The notes beneath the pieces were generated by a model. It had not been told where the DNA came from. It ran no database searches and was given only the letters and a program-made list of their open reading frames with translations. A stretch of DNA of 64,000 bases from Prochlorococcus marinus CUG1415 (GTDB taxonomy: Bacteria; Cyanobacteriota; Cyanobacteriia; PCC-6307; Cyanobiaceae), in NCBI RefSeq assembly GCF_017696015.1, contig NZ_JAAORL010000001.1, positions 558,001-622,000 on the forward strand, written 5' to 3'. Made by a program: the position numbers and the translations under genes. The stretch's first letter is position 1. The number at the start of each line of letters is the position of its first letter. Positions 56,105 to 64,000 of the stretch are shown here, in pieces.

Positions 56105-56764
56105 TTGAAAAAGGAATTATCACATCGTTCTCATGAACTTAAAGCTCTTGGTTGGAATCAAGAAGACTTAACAAGATACGAAGATTTATGGGACTACAGT
56201 CAAAGATGGGGATTAATAAATTTAGAAAGAGAAGATAGACAGTTTTTAAAGAAAGCAGAAAAGTTACTCCCAAAGATCCAAAATAAAAAGATATCCGTAA
56301 AAAAAACTATTGAAGAAAAATCATATTATTTATGGTTAAAATTTTACCTCGATGAAATTAATATTTTTAGTAATTCTAATCTTCCAAAAAACAAACATGG
56401 TGTTTGGACACTCTTAATTGAAGAGGAAATAAAACTTCTTAAGGAATTACAGCCAGTTATGGGTCTTCCAGATACATTAAAAGCCAAGAATCTATTCGAA
56501 AATAGAAAAGAGCTCATAAATAAAGCTTTTAGCGAATTTGACGCTAAAAACAACAACAAGGGCTTCAATTTTGATGAGGTTCTAAACAACTCTGAAAAAG
56601 ATGTTGGCAAGAATTGGAAATCAATTACTCAAAAAGATCCTGAGGCTAATAAAACTTTTCCAATAATTGATTCTGCAAATATTGAGAAACTCAGATCTGC
56701 GATAAGAGAGGATTTGAGTTTATATATGAAAGATAATTACCCTTCATTAAAAAAGGATTTATAA
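56105..56764 (+). CDS. Helical protein of unknown function
   Basis: A 219-residue, mostly helical, charged protein that I do not recognise. The N-terminus carries LGWNQEDLTRYEDLWDYSQRWG, a Trp/Tyr-rich segment; the C-terminal part includes FNFDEVLNNSEKDVGKNW and IREDLSLYMKDNYPSL. No signal peptide or membrane segment is present. It follows the large dehydrogenase-like gene by 92 bases and starts at TTG 56105; no better start is visible. It appears to be a picocyanobacterial protein. Confidence 0.65.
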   Translation: MKKELSHRSHELKALGWNQEDLTRYEDLWDYSQRWGLINLEREDRQFLKKAEKLLPKIQNKKISVKKTIEEKSYYLWLKFYLDEINIFSNSNLPKNKHGVWTLLIEEEIKLLKELQPVMGLPDTLKAKNLFENRKELINKAFSEFDAKNNNKGFNFDEVLNNSEKDVGKNWKSITQKDPEANKTFPIIDSANIEKLRSAIREDLSLYMKDNYPSLKKDL

Positions 56765-56820
56765 ATATTTATCTTTTTTTTGTTTTTTTTTTCGACTTTT
56801 TTAAGTTAAATAGATAATAG

Positions 56821-58164
<1,344 letters not shown>

Positions 58165-58177
58165 GAAAGGAGATTTA

Positions 58178-59068
58178 TTGGCTTTAATAATTCCTAGCAA
58201 CTATCACAAGATAAGTGATGTCAAGAAAAATCATATTTCTTGGATAGAACCTAAATTGGCGGAAAGACAGGATATACGTCCTCTTAGAATTGGGATTTTG
58301 AATATCATGCCTCTTGGTAAGCAGTATGAATTTAACTTACTACATCCACTTGGGTTATCTCCTCTTCAAATAGAGCCAGTTTGGATAAAGCTTAAAACTC
58401 ACTCTTATAAAACATGGGATTTTAATCATCTAAATAATCTATACATAACCTGGGAAGAGGCAAATAATTCACAACCGTTAGATGGAATCATTATTACTGG
58501 AGCACCTATTGAGCACTTGGCTTTTGAGGATGTTAAGTATTGGGATGAATTTGTAAAAATTGTAAATGAAGCCAGAAATTCTTGTGCGAGTACTCTTGGC
58601 TTATGTTGGGCTGGTTTCGCTCTGGCTTATTTGGCAGGTGTTGATAAGAAAGTTTTTGATAGAAAATTATTTGGCGTCTTTCCTTTAAAAAGCCTTGTTC
58701 CTGGACATCCTTTGATGGGTACACAAGATGATGAATTTATTTGCCCTCAAAGTAGATTCGCAGGATTACCAGATTTGGAGATGGAGCAGGCTCAAAAAGA
58801 AGGGAAACTAAATTTATTGGCATATGGAGAAAAAGTAGGATACACAATATTTGAAACTAATGATCAAAAACAACTTATGCATTTAGGCCACCCTGAATAT
58901 ACGGTTCATAGAATTATTAGTGAAATCAAAAGGGATAAAGAGAAGGGAGATGTCCCTCCTCCTGAAAATTTCGAAATAAATAGTTCAAAAACTTCTTGGA
59001 GATCTCATAGGAATTTGCTTTTTCAGCAATGGCTTTGGTTCTGCTATCAGCAAGTTAGTCTTAATTAA
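58178..59068 (+). CDS. metA: Homoserine O-acetyltransferase (MetA type)
   Basis: Activates homoserine for sulfhydrylation. Its 296 residues contain the catalytic Cys143 (LCWAGFALAY), His238 and Glu240 (LGHPEYTVHR) and the C-terminal SWRSHRNLLFQ block. After TGAP the loop reads IE, so Glu112 sits where E. coli MetA has Gly111; a Glu at this place is known to favour acetyl-CoA over succinyl-CoA, and the neighbouring MetY uses O-acetylhomoserine. It starts at TTG 58178 after an AAGGAG site. Homoserine is also used by ThrB at 10197. Confidence 0.92.
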   Translation: MALIIPSNYHKISDVKKNHISWIEPKLAERQDIRPLRIGILNIMPLGKQYEFNLLHPLGLSPLQIEPVWIKLKTHSYKTWDFNHLNNLYITWEEANNSQPLDGIIITGAPIEHLAFEDVKYWDEFVKIVNEARNSCASTLGLCWAGFALAYLAGVDKKVFDRKLFGVFPLKSLVPGHPLMGTQDDEFICPQSRFAGLPDLEMEQAQKEGKLNLLAYGEKVGYTIFETNDQKQLMHLGHPEYTVHRIISEIKRDKEKGDVPPPENFEINSSKTSWRSHRNLLFQQWLWFCYQQVSLN

Positions 59069-59074
59069 CATTTT

Positions 59075-60640
59075 TTAATGAGCGCTTTCTAGCCCACCTA
59101 ATCTCTCAAACAAGTTAAGACTTTCTTTATTTAATCCTACAATTTCAACTTTAGAACCACCATTCTGGAATTTTCTAATAATTTGCTCAAGTGCGACAAC
59201 TCCACTCTGATCCCAAATATGAGCTAAAGACATATCAATTACAATATTTTCAGGATGTTCATGTATGTCAAATCCTTGTAAAAAATAAATTTTACTTACA
59301 AAAAATAATTGTCCTTTGACTTTGTAGGTAGTTAGGTTATTTTCTTTTGCTCTTGCGACAGTTATAACTTTTGCGACTTTTCTGCTGAAAAGAATCGCAG
59401 CTAATGCAACTCCAGCAATAACCCCAAGTGCAAGATTATGTGGTTTTGTCAGCATAGTAACTGCAAAAGTCATAAGCATTACAGCCGTATCACTTTTAGG
59501 TATCTTTCTAATATTTTTTAATCCATTTATATCTGCTGTACTTATTGCGATTGTTATCATTATTGCTACTAAAGCAGCCATTGGTATGGCACCGATCCAA
59601 GCCTTTAAGAGGATTATCATAATTAGGAGAGATATACCTGAGGAGAGGGTTGACAATCTAGATTTGCCACCATTTTCATTATTCATTACAGATTGCCCTA
59701 CTAAGGCACAGCCTGCCATTCCACCAAATAAAGATGCCACAATATTTGCCATCCCCTGTCCTCTCGCTTCTTTATTTTTATTAGAACTAGTATCAGTTAC
59801 ATCGTCTAAAATATCTTGAGTTAAAAAGGTTTCCATTAAACCCACAAGTGATATTGCAAGTGATGTAGGTAAAATTATCCCTAATGTTTCAAGACTAAAA
59901 GGTACTTTCCCATTTTCTATTGATCCAAAAGGCAAAGAAATACTTGGTAATCCATCAGGTAATTTGCCCAAATCGCTAACTGTTGGAATGTCTAGGTTCA
60001 ATAATATACTTATCAGAGTAATTACTACTATCGCAATAAGTTGAGATGGGATTACTTTTGTGATTTTTGGAAACCCATAAATAATTACTAATCCTAGGAT
60101 TACAAGAGTCCAAACTATTGGGATTTGAGAGTTGCCTGGATATTGAGTTATAGATTGTTCAACTATTTCCTTAGATTCTTTAATACCTATTCCTAACTGA
60201 GGCAGTTGTGCTTGAAATATTAAAAGCGCTAATGCATTTACAAATCCACTTAATACTCCTGTTGGGACGAATCGCATTTGGTAGGCAAGTCTTAAATATC
60301 CCCAAATTATTTGGAAAATACCTGTTAATATTCCTGCGGCAATAAGATATGGAACTCCTAATCCAGGAGCTTGTGATTCTCCATAAGCAACAAGTCCAGT
60401 CATCAAAAGAGCTGTTGATCCTGTCGCTGAGGTAATCATCCCTCTCCTTCCTCCAACAATTGCGATTGTTATAGATAAGCAAAATGCACCAAAAAGGCCA
60501 ACTTTAGGATCTACACCAGCTATACCTGAAAAAGCAATTGCTTCGGGGATCATTGCAAAAGCAACAACTAAGCCAGAGAGAATATTTGACTTTGGATCAT
60601 CCAACCAATTTTTAGATAAATATTCTGAGAAATTTGACAT
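59075..60640 (-). CDS. SulP-family anion transporter with STAS domain
   Basis: A 521-residue transporter with about 10-12 membrane segments and a C-terminal STAS domain (about 430-515; NIVIDMSLAHIWDQSGVVALEQII). The SulP signature GAFCLSITIAIVGGRRGMITSATGSTALLM is near the N-terminus. Cyanobacterial relatives include BicA, a sodium-dependent bicarbonate carrier, and sulfate carriers; the sequence does not decide. It is convergent with metA and lies 30 bases downstream of the FAD oxidase gene on the same strand. Confidence 0.88.
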   Translation of the reverse strand: MSNFSEYLSKNWLDDPKSNILSGLVVAFAMIPEAIAFSGIAGVDPKVGLFGAFCLSITIAIVGGRRGMITSATGSTALLMTGLVAYGESQAPGLGVPYLIAAGILTGIFQIIWGYLRLAYQMRFVPTGVLSGFVNALALLIFQAQLPQLGIGIKESKEIVEQSITQYPGNSQIPIVWTLVILGLVIIYGFPKITKVIPSQLIAIVVITLISILLNLDIPTVSDLGKLPDGLPSISLPFGSIENGKVPFSLETLGIILPTSLAISLVGLMETFLTQDILDDVTDTSSNKNKEARGQGMANIVASLFGGMAGCALVGQSVMNNENGGKSRLSTLSSGISLLIMIILLKAWIGAIPMAALVAIMITIAISTADINGLKNIRKIPKSDTAVMLMTFAVTMLTKPHNLALGVIAGVALAAILFSRKVAKVITVARAKENNLTTYKVKGQLFFVSKIYFLQGFDIHEHPENIVIDMSLAHIWDQSGVVALEQIIRKFQNGGSKVEIVGLNKESLNLFERLGGLESAH

Positions 60641-60670
60641 TGAAAGTTTTTTTATACTTATGAAGTTAGC

Positions 60671-61951
60671 TCATAAAGGAGGCAAAATACTTTGTGGATC
60701 AAAAATATTCTTTAAAGTTTTTAATTCTTCAAATCTATTGCCGAATGCTAATGAAAGTTCTTCCCTATGAGAATTTAAATGATTATGCAATTGGGCTAAG
60801 TGAATATTTGGATAAAACCTTTTTAGTTTACTCCAGGATTTATACATCCAGTTCATCACGACTTTCTTCTCTTGAAGATCATTTTTTTTCCATGATGCAT
60901 ATATCCAGGGTTTCCAAGTACTTTTTCTATGAACAAAAAAGCTTGAGCCATGATTTAATTTTTTAGTTTTACAACCCAGTTGTTGAGAAGCAACATAACA
61001 GGAATTATTAGGCATATTGTCCCTTATTTCATTCAAACATTTTATCAAAACTGGGATATCATTTTTTAAATCTTCTCCAAGAAGACTTATTACTTCAGAA
61101 TGGTAATTTGCATTTAGCTCATATAATTCCAATTCCTTTGGAAAGAAATTTATTTCGTTAAAGTTCTTATAAATTTTTTTTTCTAGAGTAGGAAGTTTTT
61201 CTAGAAGCAATAAGTATTCTTTGGTTCTTTTATCCTCTAAATTATTTTTTAGTTCGACAAAAATATATATGTAAATTCTTTTGGCATATATCCATTGAAG
61301 ACTCATATTTTCTGGAAATACCTCTGATAGCTGAATTATTTCTGAAAGTTCAGTTGGATTTACAAATCCTTCAATAATTAGAATAGGATTAGATTGGATA
61401 GTCTTAAGCCCTATTTCGGTAATAATTGAAAAGAAGGGTGCTGCGCCTTTAATTGCTTCCCAAATTAATTGTTTCTCTTGACTTATTTGATTTTTCTTTA
61501 AAGAGATAAATGTACCATTACCTAAGAAACCTTTTATTGATTCAATATTGTCAATTGCTAGTCCATAGGCTCTACTAAGTGGACTTACTCCACCAGTAAG
61601 TATATAGCCTGCTCCAGGAAGTTTAGAAAGTCCTATAGGAAAACTTCGATTATGTTTTTCTAAATGATTTATTAGATGACCCATTATTACTCCACCTCCA
61701 ATTGTAACTAGATTGCTTTCTCTATCTAGTTGAATTTTGTTGTAATTTTTTCTCAGATCAAGAGTCGTATAACCATTTTTAGCACAGCTTGAGGTTGTAC
61801 CTCCACTACATACGCAAAGATGCTCGGACTCCTTATTAGAATAATTCTCTTTATTAAATAAGGAATCTTCAACGTTATAAATTAATTCCTTAAACTTTGC
61901 ATCCTTCGAGTTAATATTTGGAATTAAAAGCAAGTTATTATTTTTGTTCAC
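60671..61951 (-). CDS. FAD-binding oxidase (PCMH/BBE-type)
   Basis: A 426-residue flavoprotein of the FAD-linked oxidase family. The FAD-binding half shows VCSGGTTSSCAKNGYTTLDL, TIGGGVIMGHLINHLEKHNRSFPIG and LTGGVSPLSRAYGLAIDNI. The C-terminal NIHLAQLHNHLNSHREELSLAFG and FDPQSILPPL match the berberine-bridge-like end. The His used for 8-alpha-linked flavin is not evident; the SGGTTSSCAKNG loop takes its place. Substrate is unknown. It is divergent from cbiX, whose start I moved downstream so that the two do not overlap. Confidence 0.82.
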   Translation of the reverse strand: MNKNNNLLLIPNINSKDAKFKELIYNVEDSLFNKENYSNKESEHLCVCSGGTTSSCAKNGYTTLDLRKNYNKIQLDRESNLVTIGGGVIMGHLINHLEKHNRSFPIGLSKLPGAGYILTGGVSPLSRAYGLAIDNIESIKGFLGNGTFISLKKNQISQEKQLIWEAIKGAAPFFSIITEIGLKTIQSNPILIIEGFVNPTELSEIIQLSEVFPENMSLQWIYAKRIYIYIFVELKNNLEDKRTKEYLLLLEKLPTLEKKIYKNFNEINFFPKELELYELNANYHSEVISLLGEDLKNDIPVLIKCLNEIRDNMPNNSCYVASQQLGCKTKKLNHGSSFFVHRKSTWKPWIYASWKKNDLQEKKVVMNWMYKSWSKLKRFYPNIHLAQLHNHLNSHREELSLAFGNRFEELKTLKNIFDPQSILPPL

Positions 61952-61998
61952 TACTAAATATCGTTCTTTACTATTATGTTATAAGTAATAACTTAATT

Positions 61999-63150
61999 TT
62001 GGATAACTTAGATTCGAAGTTAAATAATCAAGTCGGCATTCTTATCTGTGGACATGGTAGTAGAAATAAACTAGCTATTACCGAATTTCAAGAATTAACT
62101 AAACTCATTCAAAAAAGATATCCAAACATATTAGTTGAATATGGTTTCTTGGAATTTGCCAAACCTTCGCTTGTTGATGCTCTAGAAAAGTTAAGAGATC
62201 ATTCTATAAAAACAGTAATTGCAATACCCGCAATGCTTTTTGCTGCTGGTCATGTAAAAAATGATATACCTAGCTTGCTTATGAATTATTCAAGTAAAAC
62301 AGAAATTGAAATAATTTATGGTAGAGAGTTAGGTATTAATAATTTAATGATCAGTGCAGCTTGTGAGAGAGTTAAAGATGTATTTAAACAAAATAATTCT
62401 CTTAAACCTGAAGAATCATTATTAGTTGTTGTTGGGAGAGGCTCTTCTGACCCAGATGCAAATTCAAATGTTTCAAAAATTACGAGAATGATCGTAGAGG
62501 GAATTGGATTAGGTTGGGGTGAAACAGTTTTTTCTGGTGTAACGTTCCCTCTTGTTGAAGCTGGATTAAAAAATGTTGTGAGACTTGGTTATAAAAATAT
62601 AATAATTTTCCCTTATTTCCTTTTTTCAGGCGTGCTTGTTACACGAATCAAAAGGCAAAGTGATTTAGTTGCAATTAATAATCCACATATTTCATTTAAT
62701 CATGCAAAATATCTTTCATCACAAACTTATGTGGTTGATACTTTTGTAGAAAGGATTGAAGAGATTCTTAATAACGAAGGTAAAAATTTCATGAATTGCT
62801 CCACTTGCAAATATAGGTCAAATTTATTTGGCTTTGAGAAAGAAGTTGGATTGCTACAAGAAAGTCATCATGATCATGTAGAGGGTTTAGGCATAAGCTG
62901 TGATTTATGTGATCCTGAATGTAATGGTGCTTGTGAAACACAAAATCAAACTTCAACTCATGACCATGTTGAATCAAATTTAGTGGCAGATGATTATCTA
63001 GAACATAAACATAATGAATGTCATCAACATAATGAGAATCATCACCATCACCAAAGTATTTATCCAAATTCAAAACACCCTTTGGGACCTGTCACGCTTC
63101 GCTTGCTAAATAAAGATCAAATCTTAAGAAAATCCATTGAAAACAACTGA
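61999..63150 (+). CDS. cbiX: Long-form sirohydrochlorin chelatase with Fe-S and His-rich tail
   Basis: A two-domain class II chelatase (CbiX-L) inserting a metal (cobalt or iron) into sirohydrochlorin for cobalamin or siroheme. The first active His is His19 (CGHGSRNK), with AAGHVKNDIP as the second site near residue 79. At 265-270 the sequence is MNCSTC, the MxCxxC motif known to hold a 4Fe-4S cluster in CbiX-L. The rest is Cys/His-rich, with HHDHVEG, CDLCDPECNGAC and a long His-rich stretch (about 315-355), perhaps for metal storage. The frame is open from 61918, but that start overlaps the divergent oxidase gene by 34 bases; TTG 61999 fits better. Confidence 0.88.
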   Translation: MDNLDSKLNNQVGILICGHGSRNKLAITEFQELTKLIQKRYPNILVEYGFLEFAKPSLVDALEKLRDHSIKTVIAIPAMLFAAGHVKNDIPSLLMNYSSKTEIEIIYGRELGINNLMISAACERVKDVFKQNNSLKPEESLLVVVGRGSSDPDANSNVSKITRMIVEGIGLGWGETVFSGVTFPLVEAGLKNVVRLGYKNIIIFPYFLFSGVLVTRIKRQSDLVAINNPHISFNHAKYLSSQTYVVDTFVERIEEILNNEGKNFMNCSTCKYRSNLFGFEKEVGLLQESHHDHVEGLGISCDLCDPECNGACETQNQTSTHDHVESNLVADDYLEHKHNECHQHNENHHHHQSIYPNSKHPLGPVTLRLLNKDQILRKSIENN

Positions 63151-63239
63151 ATCATCTGTCTCTTTCTCGCTTGAGTCTCAATAGACTCGGTATATATAAG
63201 TATTGCTAATGTGAAACGACTGGTTCATTTATATCCTTC

Positions 63240-63281
63240 TTTTCCACAAATTATTAAAAGTTTTCCACGTCCAAATCCACA
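63240..63281 (+). promoter_or_regulatory. Cluster of DnaA-box-like sites
   Basis: TTTTCCACA lies at 63240-63248, TTTTCCACG at 63261-63269 and AAATCCACA at 63273-63281, all on the plus strand. TTTTCCACA is the box favoured by cyanobacterial DnaA. The first two are 21 bases apart, two helix turns. No dnaA or dnaN is nearby, so this is more likely a DnaA-controlled or titrating site than an origin. Confidence 0.4.
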
Positions 63282-63322
63282 TTAGATAAGGAATGCCAGT
63301 ATTTTTTAAAAAAAACAGGGCT

Positions 63323-63345
63323 TCAACATTATTGTTGACTTTTCT
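63323..63345 (+). terminator. Weak hairpin with downstream T run
   Basis: TCAACA (63323-63328) pairs with TGTTGA (63333-63338) across a TTAT loop, and a T-rich run (CTTTTC) follows. This could terminate a transcript from cbiX or from a small RNA. The stem has only six pairs, mostly A-T, so support is modest. Confidence 0.35.
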
Positions 63346-63500
63346 TTTCGAATTTATCAATTTCCCAGGTTAAAAAACATATTTTAAAAAAAATCAATTT
63401 ATAACATGAGTCTTATTTAATACATTAAATTTTTTTTGAAAAAAATTTTTTGACTTTTAGAGAAAAAAACATAATTATTGTTTTGTAGAAAAATAAATTT

Positions 63501-63758
63501 ATGGATCAAATCAGTCATTCAAAATTATCCGATGTAATACTAGATGAATGCTCTTCAAATAAAGTATCTTTAGAAACGGAGCTTTCAGAGACTCTTTATA
63601 ATAAAATGAAAGACTTCGTATTAAGTAATCCAACTTGGGATCAATATAAGCTTATAAATTCAGCACTAGCTACTTTTCTAGTACAAAACGGATGTACTGA
63701 TGAAAATGTTTCTGAGATTTATTTAAATCAATTATTTACTCCTTCTAAATCTTTTTAA
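63501..63758 (+). CDS. DUF2811 small protein
   Basis: An 85-residue protein with the DUF2811 pattern: VSLETELSETLYNKMKDFV, NPTWDQYKLINSALATFLVQNG. The family is common in cyanobacteria and its function is unknown; a compact helical regulator is plausible. The start ATG follows the 350-base gap with DnaA-box-like sites. The 3' end overlaps the convergent GMC oxidoreductase by 14 bases. Confidence 0.85.
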   Translation: MDQISHSKLSDVILDECSSNKVSLETELSETLYNKMKDFVLSNPTWDQYKLINSALATFLVQNGCTDENVSEIYLNQLFTPSKSF

Positions 63759-64000
63759 TATTTAAACATGCTCTTCTCGTTAAAGCCATCATAGTAAGAG
63801 TTGGGCTATGCCATGATGAAGTTGGCCAGCAGGCACCATCCAGTACGAGTACATTCTTGCATCTCCAAAGTCTATTAAACTTATCAACTACGCTATCTTC
63901 TTCACTAACTCCCATTGGAGCTCCTCCAACTTCATGAATATAGTATCCGGGAGGTGGAGGACTATCTGATAGTGCAATCAGATTTTTTGTGAATATACTT
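63745..64000 (-). CDS. GMC oxidoreductase, C-terminal part (cut by window edge)
   Basis: The last 84 codons of a flavoprotein of the glucose-methanol-choline family; its N-terminus lies beyond the right edge. The visible end has HEVGGAPMG, then SVVDKFNRLWRCKNVLVLDGA, and WHSPTLTMMALTRRAC, the C-terminal block of the family with the active-site His followed by the Asn/His substitute region. The stop is a TAG at 63747-63745. Substrate cannot be assigned from this part. It is convergent with and overlaps the DUF2811 gene by 14 bases. Confidence 0.85.
   Translation of the reverse strand, partial: SIFTKNLIALSDSPPPPGYYIHEVGGAPMGVSEEDSVVDKFNRLWRCKNVLVLDGACWPTSSWHSPTLTMMALTRRACLNIKKI

Larger units (their letters stand above)
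63151..63500. other. Non-coding stretch with DnaA-box-like sites and small hairpins
   Basis: A 350-base gap between cbiX and the DUF2811 gene. It has an inverted repeat GAGTC/GACTC (63173-63188) with no T run behind it and three DnaA-box-like sites at 63240-63281. A small stem TCAACA/TGTTGA (63323-63338) precedes a T-rich run, and there is a 26-codon frame at 63293-63373. The rest is very AT-rich with long A and T runs. I see no tRNA. It may hold a small RNA or a DnaA-linked regulatory region. Confidence 0.5.

Noticed and set aside
63151-63500. Chromosomal origin of replication
   Set aside because: The DnaA-box-like sites fit in part, but there are only three, no dnaA or dnaN gene is adjacent, and known Prochlorococcus origins lie near dnaN. 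I kept the weaker claim of a DnaA-linked site.

Overview
The window is a piece of an AT-rich, gene-dense cyanobacterial chromosome and almost certainly comes from a Prochlorococcus of the high-light type. The strongest marker is an intact prochlorophyte chlorophyll a/b antenna gene (pcb, 42586-43644). It is accompanied by NDH-1 subunit NdhD, the phylloquinone genes menD and menB, a lycopene cyclase, solanesyl diphosphate synthase, glycogen synthase and several small picocyanobacterial proteins. Gaps between genes are mostly under 150 bases, many genes start at TTG or GTG, and I saw no tRNA, rRNA, IS element, prophage or CRISPR array.

Layout. 1-6480 (+): a TamB-like envelope protein, proA, folB and a small lipase. 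6470-15545 (-): an M3 oligopeptidase, ndhD, thrB, glucokinase, thrS, trpS and a ribbon-helix-helix-like protein. 15712-20795 (+): a DUF697 membrane protein, a manganese-type ABC transporter (mntC, mntA, mntB) and a DUF4336 protein. 20802-21767 (-): a DUF760 protein and signal peptidase I. 21818-27349 (+): menD, menB, glgA, murF. 27351-30959 (-): glmU, an MnmD-like methyltransferase, aroA. 31085-37621 (+): comB (apparently started at a non-AUG codon), a nitrilase-family hydrolase, an AMIN-domain amidase, murI, the solanesyl diphosphate synthase gene and acs. 37618-42258 holds single genes on both strands: a DUF1350 protein, a DnaQ-like exonuclease, a glycine-pentarepeat/DUF3721 protein, hisS and four small proteins, one of them a 58-residue ORF.

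42586-52137 carries pcb, a GltS-like symporter, a GST-like protein, a GIY-YIG/membrane fusion, two SDR proteins (one resembling protochlorophyllide reductase), lycopene cyclase, an MscS channel, an isochorismatase-like hydrolase and a Fur-family regulator. 52144-56764 is the most curious part. It has an ArsS-like radical SAM protein and a glucosylglycerol-phosphate-phosphatase-like protein on the minus strand, facing away from a large glycerol-3-phosphate-dehydrogenase-like protein and an unknown protein on the plus strand. 56836-59068 is a methionine pair (metY, metA). It is followed by a SulP transporter, an FAD oxidase, a long CbiX chelatase with an Fe-S motif and a His-rich tail, a DUF2811 protein, and the 3' end of a GMC oxidoreductase cut by the window edge.

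Most of the content is housekeeping: cell wall and envelope (tamB, murF, glmU, amidase, murI, lepB), amino acids (proA, thrB, aroA, metA, metY), tRNA charging (thrS, trpS, hisS), carbon storage (glgA, glk, acs), and photosynthetic cofactors and pigments (menD, menB, solanesyl diphosphate synthase, crtL, pcb, ndhD). The best candidates for something little described are the 52144-56764 locus, the glycine-pentarepeat protein, the GIY-YIG/membrane fusion and the gap at 63151-63500 with its DnaA-box-like sites. Family names come from motif recognition by eye; no database search was run.
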